Assembly (NCBI GenBank): GCA_021812735.1
Contig: JAKAMV010000054.1
Location: forward strand, 1-21,917
DNA: 21,917 bases
Source: Chloroflexota bacterium
Lineage (GTDB): Bacteria; Chloroflexota; Limnocylindria; Limnocylindrales; CSP1-4
Direction of reading: 5' to 3'
Shown: positions 1-7,612 of the stretch, one piece after another
Layout: each line of letters begins with the position of its first letter
Position numbering within the stretch: position 1 is the stretch's first letter
The notes under the pieces: model-generated
Database searches by the model: none
Told to the model about the DNA's origin: nothing
Seen by the model: the letters and a program-made list of their open reading frames with translations, nothing else
Made by a program: the position numbers and the translations under genes

Positions 1-645
1 GTGCTGATCGACGGCAGCCTCCAGTTCGGGGACATGCGGGCCCTCCTCAAGGTGCCCATGGACGCGCCCTCGCTGCTGGACCTGCCCACGGACCGGATCC
101 AGGAATCGGACCTCGAGGACGTCCTGTGGCGGGACCCGTCGGGGATCGACATCCTGCTCGCCCCGCCCCGCGTCGAGCTGGCGGAGATGGTCACGGTCCG
201 CGACCTCGAGAAGACCCTCTCGCTGCTGCGCCGGGTCTACCAGGTCGTCATCGTCGACACGCCCGCCGTCGTCAACGACGTCAACCTCGCGTTCCTGGAC
301 GCCGCCGACACGATCCTCGAGGTGGTGACCTGGGACTCCACGACCATCCACAGCACGATGGTCATGGCGGACGCCTTCCGGGCGATCGGCTATCCGCCCA
401 CCAAGGTCCGCTACGTCGTGAACCGCAGCGACTCCACCGGCGGGTTCGACCCCGGCGTGCTCGCCAACGCGCTCGGCCGCACGCCGGAGCACGCCATATC
501 CTCCGGCGGCGCACTGGTGGTCCGGACGAACAACGAGGGCATCCCGTTCGTCCTCGCCGACCCGAGCGCGCAGATCAGCCGGGACATCTTCGACACGGCG
601 GCGGAGCTGATCGGGCGGCCGGTCGCGGCAGCGGCCCGTCGGTAG
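1..645 (+). CDS. CpaE/MinD-like P-loop ATPase, 3' part (5' end outside window)
   Basis: Only the C-terminal 214 residues are present, and the P-loop must lie upstream of the window. The first visible residues, LIDGSLQFGD, match the conserved D-x-x-x-Q-F-G-D segment of CpaE-type ATPases. A hydrophobic strand ending in IVDTP (about residues 83-87) is the Walker B-like Asp of the MinD/ParA superfamily. CpaE proteins take part in localising or assembling Tad/Flp pili at the cytoplasmic membrane. The GTG at base 1 is probably an internal valine codon, not the start. murI begins 7 nt after the stop, so the two may be co-transcribed, although no functional link is known. The family call is fairly safe; a pilus role is inference because no other pilus gene is visible. 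Confidence 0.75.
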   Translation: MLIDGSLQFGDMRALLKVPMDAPSLLDLPTDRIQESDLEDVLWRDPSGIDILLAPPRVELAEMVTVRDLEKTLSLLRRVYQVVIVDTPAVVNDVNLAFLDAADTILEVVTWDSTTIHSTMVMADAFRAIGYPPTKVRYVVNRSDSTGGFDPGVLANALGRTPEHAISSGGALVVRTNNEGIPFVLADPSAQISRDIFDTAAELIGRPVAAAARR

Positions 646-652
646 GGGCCGC

Positions 653-1573
653 GTGTCCGATCCCAGACCGATCGGCGTCTTCGACTCGGGCGTCGGCGGG
701 CTGACGGTCCTGCGCGAGATCCTGCGCCGCTCGCCGTACGAGTCCACCGTCTACCTGGGCGACAACCTGCGAGCCCCGTACGGCACGCGCTCGGACGACG
801 AGGTGCTGCGCTTCTCCGTCCAGGCGCTCGACGAGCTCGCCAACCGCGACGTCAAGGCGATCGTGGTCGCCTGCAACACGTCGACCGCGGTGGCGCTGCG
901 GACGCTTCGCGCCCGCTATGACCTGCCGGTGCTGGGCGTGGTCCGGCCCGGTGCGGCGGCCGCGGCCCTGGCCACCCGGAACCGCCGCGTCGGCGTGATC
1001 GCCACCCCGGCAACGGTGCGCTCCCACGCCTACTTCAACGCGATCAAGGACGAGAACCCGGCCGTGGAGGTCTACGAGCACGCGACGCCGAGGTTCGTGC
1101 CGATGGTCGAGGCCGGCGTCGTGAGCGGCCAGGAGCTCGAGGCCGTGGTGGCCGAGGAGCTGCGCCCGCTGTTGGGCGAGCGCGACGGCGCGGGTGAGTT
1201 CGTCTTCCCGCGCCCGCCGTCGGCGAAGATCGACACGCTCCTGCTCGGCTGCACGCACTATCCGCTGCTGCGCCCCGTCCTGGCGGCCGCGGTCGGCGAC
1301 CGGGTGGCGATCGTCGACTCGGCCACCGCCACCGCGGCCACGCTCGCGGAGCTGCTTTCGGTGAACGGGCTCGAGGCGCCCGGGACCACCCGCGGCACGG
1401 CGGCCGACCCCGGCAGGGCCGGGCACTCGCGGCCCGCCGAGAGCTTCGGCCCGCCGCCGGCCCACTCCCAGCTCACCACCGGCGACGTGGGGCGGTTCAC
1501 CTCGATCGCATCGCGGATGTTCGGGGAGGACTTCCCCGACGTCGTCGGGATCGAGCTGGCGGGCGGCGGATGA
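653..1573 (+). CDS. murI: Glutamate racemase
   Basis: This cytoplasmic enzyme interconverts L- and D-glutamate and supplies D-Glu for peptidoglycan. The 306-aa protein carries all the family motifs: FDSGVGG near the N-terminus with the conserved Asp11, the first catalytic Cys74 in VACNTST, and the second catalytic Cys200 in LLGCTHYPLL. The start is GTG. The protein is longer than the usual 260-280 aa because of a loop before the second Cys motif (around residues 180-195) and a Gly/Pro/Arg-rich stretch near residues 240-270. The stop overlaps the next gene's ATG in an ATGA arrangement, indicating translational coupling. The identification is secure. Confidence 0.95.
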   Translation: MSDPRPIGVFDSGVGGLTVLREILRRSPYESTVYLGDNLRAPYGTRSDDEVLRFSVQALDELANRDVKAIVVACNTSTAVALRTLRARYDLPVLGVVRPGAAAAALATRNRRVGVIATPATVRSHAYFNAIKDENPAVEVYEHATPRFVPMVEAGVVSGQELEAVVAEELRPLLGERDGAGEFVFPRPPSAKIDTLLLGCTHYPLLRPVLAAAVGDRVAIVDSATATAATLAELLSVNGLEAPGTTRGTAADPGRAGHSRPAESFGPPPAHSQLTTGDVGRFTSIASRMFGEDFPDVVGIELAGGG

Positions 1574-2808
1574 GTCCGGCGGGCGGTGGCGGCGACCGCC
1601 GGAGGGGCAGTGCGCGGAGTTCGCGCGTGTGGCCCGCAGGGTTTGCGGTGGGCCTGGTCGCGGGCGCCGCGCTGACGGTCGCCGAGCGGAGGATCGAGCG
1701 GCGTGCGCGCGCCGCGGGCCTCGTCGACTGGGCCCGCGTCGAGCGCGTGGCCGCCGCGCGGCTGCGCCGGGCCCCGGGTGCGCTGGAGCCCTGGGAGATC
1801 GAGGCGACCGAGCCTTCCTACACCGCCGCGATGGCCAGGGTGGTGCCCGCCCTCGAGGTGCACCTGGGCACGCGGCTCCCAGGCGTGGTGGACCGCGTGG
1901 CGGTGGTGGACCGCGGCGCCTGGGTGGCGGCGAACACGTCGGCCTTCGCGGCGCTGATGGGGCGCCTGGAGGTGGGCCTGCTCGACCAGCTGCTGCCGCC
2001 CGGAGCCGGCCTGGCCAAGGCCGCGATGACCCTCGCCAACCGGTGGGTCACCACCACCCAGATGGGCGTGCTGCTCGGGTTCATGGGCCAGCGGGTCCTG
2101 GGCCAGTACGACCTCGCGCTCATCTCGGCGGAGGCCGAGCCGGGCAGGCTGCTGTTCGTGGAGGAGAACATCAGGTCGGCCGCGCGGGCGATGGAGGTGC
2201 CCCTCGAGCCGTTCCGGACCTGGATCGCCCTCCACGAGACCACGCACGCCTACGAGTTCGAGGCGCACCCCTGGCTCCGGCCGTACCTCGCGTCGCGCCT
2301 CGAGCGCCAGGTGTCTATGTTCTCCGACGACGCCGCCGGCCTGGGCCGGGACGCCGTGCGCCAGATGGGCGCCTCGCTGCGCGGGGAGGGCCGCCGGGAC
2401 GACCAGCACTGGCTGGAGCGCCTGATGACCGACGAGCAGCGCCAGGTGTTCCGCGAGACGCAGGCCGTGATGAGCCTGCTCGAGGGGTTCGGGGACCACG
2501 TGATGGACGCGGTGGGCCGGGACCTCGTCCCGGGCCATGCTCGGATCTCGGCCCGGTTCCACGGCCGGCGCGCCAACCGCACCCCGTTCGAGCGCGCAAT
2601 GCTCCGGATCACGGGAATGGACCTCAAGATGGAGCAGTACCGCAAGGGCGAGGCGTTCGTGGCTGCCGTCGAGGGGCGGGGAGGCCCCGATGCGCTGCGC
2701 CGGATCTGGGAGGGGCCGGACTCGCTGCCGACACCGGCCGAGATGGAAGACCCCGCGGCGTGGGTGCGCCGGATGGGCCTCGGCGACACCAGAGGAGGGA
2801 AGGCGTGA
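1570..2808 (+). CDS. DUF2342-family zinc metalloprotease homologue (F420-biosynthesis-associated type)
   Basis: This 412-aa protein has an N-terminal hydrophobic segment (about residues 20-37, PAGFAVGLVAGAALTVAE) that could be a membrane anchor. A zincin motif HETTH sits at residues 222-226, and a downstream EGFGDH segment at 305-310 is typical of this family and probably supplies further ligands. The architecture matches the DUF2342 / zincin-like type 2 group, which comparative genomics links to coenzyme F420-using organisms. No substrate is established for the family. The ATG overlaps the murI stop and the gene's own TGA overlaps the next gene's GTG, so it sits inside a tight operon. The family call is strong; proteolytic activity is inferred from the motif only. 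Confidence 0.85.
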   Translation: MSPAGGGGDRRRGSARSSRVWPAGFAVGLVAGAALTVAERRIERRARAAGLVDWARVERVAAARLRRAPGALEPWEIEATEPSYTAAMARVVPALEVHLGTRLPGVVDRVAVVDRGAWVAANTSAFAALMGRLEVGLLDQLLPPGAGLAKAAMTLANRWVTTTQMGVLLGFMGQRVLGQYDLALISAEAEPGRLLFVEENIRSAARAMEVPLEPFRTWIALHETTHAYEFEAHPWLRPYLASRLERQVSMFSDDAAGLGRDAVRQMGASLRGEGRRDDQHWLERLMTDEQRQVFRETQAVMSLLEGFGDHVMDAVGRDLVPGHARISARFHGRRANRTPFERAMLRITGMDLKMEQYRKGEAFVAAVEGRGGPDALRRIWEGPDSLPTPAEMEDPAAWVRRMGLGDTRGGKA

Positions 2809-3869
2809 CCGACGCAGCCCCGAACGCGCCGGGCCCCGGCTCCGGCCCCGGCGGGGCCCCCGCGGCCATCGCGCTCACGCCGATCCTGGCGGCGCGCTAC
2901 CGGACCCGCGACCTGGACGCGATCCGTGCGGCGGCTCCGGGCGCGCGCCTGGTGACGATCGGGTTCGACGGCCACCCGGACGGGCCGCTCGACGATGTCG
3001 AGGCGATGCTCCGCGGACGCCTGCCGGCGGAGGTCTTCGACCGGATCCTCGCCCGCGCGCCGGCCATGCGCTGGGTCCACTCCGCGACGGCCGGTGTCGA
3101 GCGCGTGCTCACCCCCGCGTCGCGAGCCCGCGGCCTCGTGATCACCAACGCCCGGGGCGTGTTCAGCCGTCCGATCGCCGAGTACGTCATGCTGATGATC
3201 CTGTCGGCGGCGCGGCGGCTGCCCCAGCTGCTGGAGCTCCAGGCTGAGCGCACCTGGCAGCCGCTCGAGGCGCGAGAGCTGCGCGACATCACGGTGGGGA
3301 TCGTGGGCCTCGGGTCCATCGGGCGGGCGGTGGGCGCCCTGGCCACGGCCTTCGGCTGCCGGGTGATGGCCACCCGCCGTCGCCCTGAGGCGGGCGCCGA
3401 GGGCCACGACGGCGCCGGTGACGAGCCGTTCCTGGGCAGCGTCATGCTCGAGCGGGTCCTGCCGCCGGAGCAGCTCCCCGAGCTGCTCGCCGAGTGCGAC
3501 TTCGTGGTGCTGGCGGCGCCCCTCACGGACGACACCCGCGGGCTCATCTCCGACGATGCGATCGCCCGGATGAAGCCGGGCGCCTGGGTCATCAATGTGG
3601 CACGCGGAGAGCTGGTGGACGAGCGTGCCCTCAGCCGCGCCCTCCGCGACGGGCGGCTCGGCGGCGCGGTCCTGGACACCTTCCGCGAGGAGCCCCTGCC
3701 GCCCACGTCGCCGCTCTACGACGTGCCCAACCTGATCATCACACCGCACACCGCGTGGTCCTCGGCCCGCGTGCTGGAGCGCTCGGTCGACCTGTTCTGC
3801 GAGAACCTGCGCCGCTACGCCGCGGGCCGGCCCCTCGTGAACGTCGTCGACCCGTCGGCCGGGTACTGA
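2805..3869 (+). CDS. D-isomer-specific 2-hydroxyacid dehydrogenase
   Basis: This 354-aa NAD(P)-dependent oxidoreductase would interconvert a 2-keto acid and a D-2-hydroxy acid in the cytoplasm. The Rossmann motif GLGSIG is at residues 168-173. The catalytic triad of the family is intact: Arg267 in NVARGE, Glu296 in FREEP and His315 in TPHTAW. The GTG start was chosen because AGGAGG lies just upstream (2793-2798) and the codon overlaps the preceding stop as GTGA. The same frame is open far upstream, but that stretch is an Arg/Gly-rich shadow of the previous gene. The first 20 residues are a low-complexity Pro/Gly/Ala tail. Substrate is not predictable; glyoxylate/hydroxypyruvate reductases and phosphoglycerate dehydrogenase-like enzymes are candidates. 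Confidence 0.9.
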   Translation: MTDAAPNAPGPGSGPGGAPAAIALTPILAARYRTRDLDAIRAAAPGARLVTIGFDGHPDGPLDDVEAMLRGRLPAEVFDRILARAPAMRWVHSATAGVERVLTPASRARGLVITNARGVFSRPIAEYVMLMILSAARRLPQLLELQAERTWQPLEARELRDITVGIVGLGSIGRAVGALATAFGCRVMATRRRPEAGAEGHDGAGDEPFLGSVMLERVLPPEQLPELLAECDFVVLAAPLTDDTRGLISDDAIARMKPGAWVINVARGELVDERALSRALRDGRLGGAVLDTFREEPLPPTSPLYDVPNLIITPHTAWSSARVLERSVDLFCENLRRYAAGRPLVNVVDPSAGY

Positions 3870-3871
3870 GC

Positions 3872-4135
3872 GTGCTGCCGGGGGACGACAGGGACGGGGG
3901 CCGCGGGGACCTCACCTCGGGTGCGATCGCGCTGCTCGTGGCCCTCAGCACGCGCCGACGACCGGATCTGCTCGCCCGCGACCACGTCCTCCACGTCGAG
4001 GCTCCCGGGATCCGCTGCACCGCGCCCGAGGCGACCGCCGTCACGACCTGGCAGGACCACCGCCAGATCCGCGAGATGCGCGGCGATTTCCTGCTCGTCT
4101 CGCGCTTGTCTGGGATGAAGCTTGTCGTCGGCTAG
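3872..4135 (+). CDS. Small ORF with a YcxB-like C-terminal segment, possibly a gene remnant
   Basis: This 87-aa ORF starts at a GTG 2 nt after the preceding stop. I see no Shine-Dalgarno sequence, so coupling would be needed for translation. From about residue 37 the sequence resembles the C-terminal part of YcxB-like proteins: a V-x-x-PGI strand, a T-W-x-x-HRQIRE segment and then DFLLVS. It lacks the two N-terminal membrane helices of full-length YcxB-like proteins and stops just where their usual basic tail would follow. It may be a small independent protein or a decayed fragment. The family resemblance is by eye only and the coding call is uncertain. Confidence 0.4.
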   Translation: MLPGDDRDGGRGDLTSGAIALLVALSTRRRPDLLARDHVLHVEAPGIRCTAPEATAVTTWQDHRQIREMRGDFLLVSRLSGMKLVVG

Positions 4136-4154
4136 GCGATGGGCACCCGCGCCT

Positions 4155-4176
4155 GCGGTGCGCTGTGCAGCGCCGC
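4155..4176. terminator. Possible hairpin between convergent genes
   Basis: An imperfect inverted repeat (GCGG, two unpaired bases, CGCT, a 4-nt loop, AGCG, CCGC) lies in the 93-nt gap between the plus-strand small ORF and the minus-strand aminotransferase. It has no U-tract on either side, so a terminator role is only suggested by position. Nothing else recognisable is in this gap. Confidence 0.2.
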
Positions 4177-4228
4177 GTACGCCATCCTGTGAGGCTAGCG
4201 GCGCGGACCCGGCACCGTCGGCGGGAGC

Positions 4229-5398
4229 TCAGCGGGCGGACGCCTCGGCCGCCGTGAGGATCGCGTCAAGCCGGTCGAGCAGGATGTCGAGGTCCTCGCG
4301 CTCGATCGTGAGGGCGGGGTCGAAGCGGAGCAGGTTGCCACCGGCGTGGTAGCCGACGAGACAGCCCTCATCGAGCAGACGGCGATACGCGGCGGCCGCC
4401 GTCAGACGCTCGTCAGGCTGCAGCTCGAGGCCGAGCAGCATCCCCCTGCCGCGCGCCTCCTTGACGATCGGGTGCCGAGCCTGGAGGTCCCTGAGACCCG
4501 CGAGCAGGGTCGCCCCGACCTCGGCGCCGCGGGCAACGAGGCCGTCCTCGCGCATCGTCTCGATGACCGCCAGCGCCACCGCGCAGCCGAGCGGGTCGTT
4601 CTGGTGCGACTGGGCGTGCACGAGGCCGCTGGCCTCCAGCGCCGCGGCGGGACCCGGGCGCATCGCGACGGCGCTCACCGGGTAGCCGTTGCCGAGGCCT
4701 TTGCCCAGGGTGACGATGTCGGGCGCGAGGTTGAAGTGCTCGAAGCCGAACCAGCGACCCGTCCGGCCCATTCCCGTTGTGACCTCGTTGGAGACGAGGA
4801 GCCCTCCGGTGCGCCGGACCCGGCTGGCGATCTCCGCGACGAGCTCGGGTGGCGGAAATCGGACGAACGCCGAGCCACTGCCGCCGGGCTCGAAGACGAA
4901 CGCGCCGATGTCGTCGAAGGGAATCGCCGAGAGCCTCGCGTCGGGCCCGTCCGGTCCGAGGTCGTCGGGATCGATGAGCAGCCACTCGTCGGCGGGCTTG
5001 CGGCCGGCTGATCCGTAGGCAGCGAGGTAGGAGTTGCGGAACGTCAGCAGGCGCGGGCGGCCGCTCACGCGTCGAGCAGCCTGGACCGCGAACTCCACCG
5101 CCTCGCTTCCCGAGCTCAGGAAGAGGCACTTGCCGTCATCCATGCCCAAGATGCCCAGGACGGCGATCGCCGCCGCCTCGGCGAGCGGGCTCGGGTAGCG
5201 GGTCCCCAGGTGGGCGATGCGATCGAGCTGGGCGCGGAGCGCTGCGTTGACCCGCGGGTGACCATGACCGAGCGACGTCGACCAGATGCCGGATTCGAAG
5301 TCCAGGAATCGTCGGCCGTGGCTGTCGAACAGGCGGCAGTTCTCGCCGCGCACGAAGTCGGTCTTCACGATCTCGTGGGTGGCCAGGATGTGGTCCAT
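4229..5398 (-). CDS. Class III PLP-dependent aminotransferase
   Basis: This 389-aa fold-type I aminotransferase is of the acetylornithine/ornithine/GABA aminotransferase group. SSGSEAVEFA forms the phosphate-binding segment, NEVTTGMGRTG carries the region that binds the cofactor ring, and the PLP-binding Lys233 is in TLGKGLGNGYP. Such enzymes move an omega- or alpha-amino group to pyruvate or 2-oxoglutarate in the cytoplasm. I chose the ATG at 5398 because GAGGA lies 5 nt upstream. An in-frame ATG at 5455 would add 19 residues but has no good ribosome-binding site. The gene stands alone and is divergent from the YchF-like gene. In the ring-contacting motif an Asn-Glu-Val replaces the usual Asp-Glu-Val/Ile, an oddity for the family. 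The exact substrate is unknown. Confidence 0.88.
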   Translation of the reverse strand: MDHILATHEIVKTDFVRGENCRLFDSHGRRFLDFESGIWSTSLGHGHPRVNAALRAQLDRIAHLGTRYPSPLAEAAAIAVLGILGMDDGKCLFLSSGSEAVEFAVQAARRVSGRPRLLTFRNSYLAAYGSAGRKPADEWLLIDPDDLGPDGPDARLSAIPFDDIGAFVFEPGGSGSAFVRFPPPELVAEIASRVRRTGGLLVSNEVTTGMGRTGRWFGFEHFNLAPDIVTLGKGLGNGYPVSAVAMRPGPAAALEASGLVHAQSHQNDPLGCAVALAVIETMREDGLVARGAEVGATLLAGLRDLQARHPIVKEARGRGMLLGLELQPDERLTAAAAYRRLLDEGCLVGYHAGGNLLRFDPALTIEREDLDILLDRLDAILTAAEASAR

Positions 5399-5554
5399 CG
5401 TCGTCCTCGGAGTGCGCACCGACTTCGGGTGGAGCCCCGGCGTGCCTCCCGGCATGATGACAGATGAGGAGTCTCGCCTTCGGTTCGGTGTCGCTTGGTG
5501 CAGTCAGACGCGGGGCCGCACCGGGCAGGGGCGGGGAGAGGGCCACGCGCCCGG

Positions 5555-5560
5555 TAGCAT
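5555..5560 (+). promoter_or_regulatory. Candidate -10 element of the YchF-like gene
   Basis: TAGCAT ends 6 nt before the ATG at 5567. Initiation about 7 nt downstream would give an essentially leaderless mRNA. This agrees with the lack of a well-spaced Shine-Dalgarno sequence. I see no convincing -35 box at 16-18 nt. The same hexamer appears in the better-supported promoter at 14138-14166. Confidence 0.3.
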
Positions 5561-5566
5561 CAACGC

Positions 5567-6670
5567 ATGCAGATCGCGATCGTCGGGCTCGCCGGGTGCG
5601 GCAAGACCACCGTCTTCAACACGCTGACCAGGGGCCACGCCGAGACCGGCGGCTACGGCGGCGTCGCGCTCAACGTCGGCGTCGTGAAGGTGCCCGACCC
5701 TCGGCTTGACCGGCTGGCGGAGCTGTTCCACCCGCGGAAGATCGTCCACGCCGACGTCACCTACATCGATCTGCCCGCGCCGCCCGCCTCGCACGAGGGC
5801 CACGTGGGCACCGAAGAGCTGCCGGCCGAGCACCTTGCCCGCCTCCGCGACGCCGACGCGCTGCTCCACGTCGTGCGCGCCTGGGACGACCCGCACCACC
5901 CCCACCCGTCGGGCTCCGTGGACTCGGACCGCGACCTCGAGCAGCTCGACCTCGAGTTCATCCTCGCCGACCTCGCCCAGGTGGACCGTCGCCTCGAGCG
6001 CCTGCAGGCCTCCGGCCGCCACGGCACGCCTGCCGAGCGGGAGGCGAACGAGCGCGAGGAGGCGCTCCTGGCGCGGTTGAAGCCGGCCCTCGAGGCCGGC
6101 CGCCCGCTCCGCGACGAGGCGCTCGACGAGGACGAGGAGAAGGCCCTCCGCGGTTTCCGGTTCCTGACCCAGAAGCCGGTGCTGGTGCTGCTCAACGTGG
6201 GCGAAGGCGACCTCGACGGTGCGCCCGCGCTCATCGGGCGGCTCGCCGCCGGCCACCAGCACCGCCACGCGCTGGTCGACGCGCTCTCCGCCCGGATCGA
6301 GATGGAGTTGGGCGAGCTCGATCCGGACGAGGCTGCGGTGTTCATGGAGGAGCTCGGGCTGCACGAGTCGAGCCTCGACCGCGTCATCGCCCTCTCGTAC
6401 CGGCTCGTCGGCCTGATCTCGTTCCTCACCGCGGGCCCGGACGAGGTGCGCGCCTGGCCGATCCCGGACGGCTCGAGTGCGGTCGACGCCGCGGGGGCCA
6501 TCCACACCGACCTCGCCCGGGGATTCATCCGGGCCGAGACCATCGCCTACGAGGACCTGCTCGCGATCGGGTCGCTGGCCGAGGCCAAGAAGCACGGCAA
6601 GGTGCGCTCTGAGGGCAAGACGTACCGCGTCCGGGACGGGGACGTCATCGAGATCCTGTTCTCGAAGTAG
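5567..6670 (+). CDS. Divergent YchF-like (Obg/DUF933-TGS) P-loop NTPase
   Basis: This 367-aa cytoplasmic P-loop NTPase ends in a YchF-type C-terminal TGS/DUF933 domain (about residues 280-367, from FLTAGPDEVRAW to GDVIEILFSK). The G1 loop is GLAGCGKTT at residues 7-15; most YchF proteins have NVGKS here. The G3 region reads DLPAPP from Asp68, without the Gly of the usual DxxG. The G4 region is NVGE at 210-213, matching the NxxE of the ATP-preferring YchF group. The middle is rich in charged residues (about 125-195) and probably forms the helical arm. YchF proteins bind ribosomes and are linked to stress and translation control. The C-terminal domain makes the family call firm, but the altered switch region suggests a specialised branch. 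Confidence 0.82.
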   Translation: MQIAIVGLAGCGKTTVFNTLTRGHAETGGYGGVALNVGVVKVPDPRLDRLAELFHPRKIVHADVTYIDLPAPPASHEGHVGTEELPAEHLARLRDADALLHVVRAWDDPHHPHPSGSVDSDRDLEQLDLEFILADLAQVDRRLERLQASGRHGTPAEREANEREEALLARLKPALEAGRPLRDEALDEDEEKALRGFRFLTQKPVLVLLNVGEGDLDGAPALIGRLAAGHQHRHALVDALSARIEMELGELDPDEAAVFMEELGLHESSLDRVIALSYRLVGLISFLTAGPDEVRAWPIPDGSSAVDAAGAIHTDLARGFIRAETIAYEDLLAIGSLAEAKKHGKVRSEGKTYRVRDGDVIEILFSK

Positions 6671-6682
6671 GGGACTGGCACG

Positions 6683-7126
6683 GTGGACAGCGACGACGAG
6701 CTCCGGATCCGGCCGATGACCGCGGACGACTACGACTCGGTCATCGCCCTGTGGCGCGTCACCGAGGGCATCGGCCTGTCCGCGGCGGACGAGCGGTCGG
6801 CGATCGCCGCCTATCTCGAGCGCAACCCCGGTCTCTCGAGGGTCGCCTGCCGCGGGGACGTGCTGGTCGGGGCCGTCATGAGCGGGCACGACGGGCGGCG
6901 CGGGTATCTCCACCACCTCGCCGTGGTGCCCTCGGAGCGCGGTCGGGGAACCGGCCGCAGACTGGCCGAGCTCTGCCTCGACGACCTCCGCAAGCTTGGC
7001 ATCGGCAAGGCGAACATCTTCGTGTACGCCGGCAACGCCGCGGGCCAGGCGTTCTGGCGCGCGACGGGCTGGGTGGGCCGCGACGACCTGCTGCTGATGC
7101 AGCGGGTGCTCATCGAGGACCCGTAG
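6683..7126 (+). CDS. GNAT-family N-acetyltransferase
   Basis: This 147-aa GNAT enzyme transfers an acetyl group from acetyl-CoA to an amine. The N-terminal LRIRPMTADDYDSVIALW is the typical beta1-alpha1 start. HHLAVVPSERGRGTGRRL contains the acetyl-CoA pyrophosphate loop RGRGTG at residues 86-91, and VYAGNAAGQAFWRATGW is the usual C-terminal motif. It resembles the YpeA/RimI side of the family. The GTG start lies 12 nt after the YchF-like stop, and AGGGGA overlapping that stop can serve as ribosome-binding site, so the pair is probably one operon. The acetyl acceptor is unknown. Confidence 0.88.
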   Translation: MDSDDELRIRPMTADDYDSVIALWRVTEGIGLSAADERSAIAAYLERNPGLSRVACRGDVLVGAVMSGHDGRRGYLHHLAVVPSERGRGTGRRLAELCLDDLRKLGIGKANIFVYAGNAAGQAFWRATGWVGRDDLLLMQRVLIEDP

Positions 7127-7127
7127 C

Positions 7128-7146
7128 CGCGGCTCCGGGCGCCGCG
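7128..7146. terminator. GC-rich stem between convergent genes
   Basis: CGCGGC (7128-7133) and GCCGCG (7141-7146) form a perfect 6-bp stem with a 7-nt loop. It starts 2 nt after the acetyltransferase stop and lies in the 40-nt gap to the convergent minus-strand gene. There is no U-tract. It could act as a weak bidirectional terminator. Confidence 0.3.
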
Positions 7147-7166
7147 ATCGGCGGTGCCGCGTCCGC

Positions 7167-7511
7167 TCAGTTCAGCCGTGGGTCGCCCGCCTGGAGGTCC
7201 GCCAGGATCGTCGTGTAGTCGGTACCCTCGTCTGGGGCGTCGAGGTCGGCCAGGAAGTTGTCGTCCTCGTCACGGGACACGTTCACCGCGGCGGCCAGCC
7301 GGTCGTCCGTGATGGCAATGAATCCATAGTCCGCCTCCAGCTCCTCGGCGATCGCCTCGACGAGCGTGTCCTGCTCGAACGAGTCCACGACGCGGCGGCG
7401 GATCGACTGGACCAGGTTGAAGAACTCCTCTGGGTCCATCTCGTCGTCGCGGACGAGGAGGATGCCGGCGAAGACGTCGTTGTCGCCCTCGTGGAGCTCG
7501 TAGAAGTGCAT
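7167..7511 (-). CDS. Small acidic conserved-looking protein of unknown function
   Basis: This 114-aa protein begins MHFYELHEGDNDVF and is rich in Asp and Glu. I do not recognise a family. It has no signal peptide or membrane segment, so a soluble cytoplasmic protein is expected. Predicted features are a short beta start (FYELHE, FAGILLV) and a long amphipathic helix (about residues 30-60, EEFFNLVQSIRRRVVDSF), then a mixed region containing DYGFIAITDD and a disordered acidic tail. The frame stays open to 7706, but the Arg/Pro-rich extension does not look like protein. The ATG at 7511 is preceded by GAGG about 8 nt upstream. It is divergent from the PfkB-type kinase. Confidence 0.7.
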   Translation of the reverse strand: MHFYELHEGDNDVFAGILLVRDDEMDPEEFFNLVQSIRRRVVDSFEQDTLVEAIAEELEADYGFIAITDDRLAAAVNVSRDEDDNFLADLDAPDEGTDYTTILADLQAGDPRLN

Positions 7512-7574
7512 GATTGGGAACCTCGGTCGAAGGCGGCCATGACGGCCGCGGTGGCGCGCGAGCGCAGGGCGGCC

Positions 7575-7580
7575 AGTATA
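7575..7580 (-). promoter_or_regulatory. Candidate -10 element (TATACT) of the small acidic protein gene
   Basis: On the minus strand this reads TATACT, one base from the TATAAT consensus and a rare AT-rich hexamer in this GC-rich gap. It lies about 64 nt upstream of the ATG at 7511. No -35 box is evident at the expected distance, so the call is tentative. Confidence 0.3.
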
Positions 7581-7612
7581 GGCGGGCCGTCGCGGCGACC
7601 CGGGGAGGGCGG

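Noticed and set aside
1629..2804. Upstream in-frame extension of the hydroxyacid dehydrogenase
   Set aside because: This part reads as Arg/Gly/Pro-rich noise over the metalloprotease gene; GTG 2805 with AGGAGG fits the known family N-terminus.
2250..3749. Long minus-strand ORF (499 codons) opposite the metalloprotease and hydroxyacid dehydrogenase genes
   Set aside because: Its translation is Arg/Pro/Ser-rich with no motif and it lies antisense to two genes with intact catalytic motifs. Long antisense frames are expected at this GC content.
5504..6916. Minus-strand ORF of 470 codons opposite the YchF-like gene
   Set aside because: Composition typical of a shadow frame (Val/Arg/His/Glu-rich, no motif), while the plus strand encodes a clear P-loop and TGS domain.
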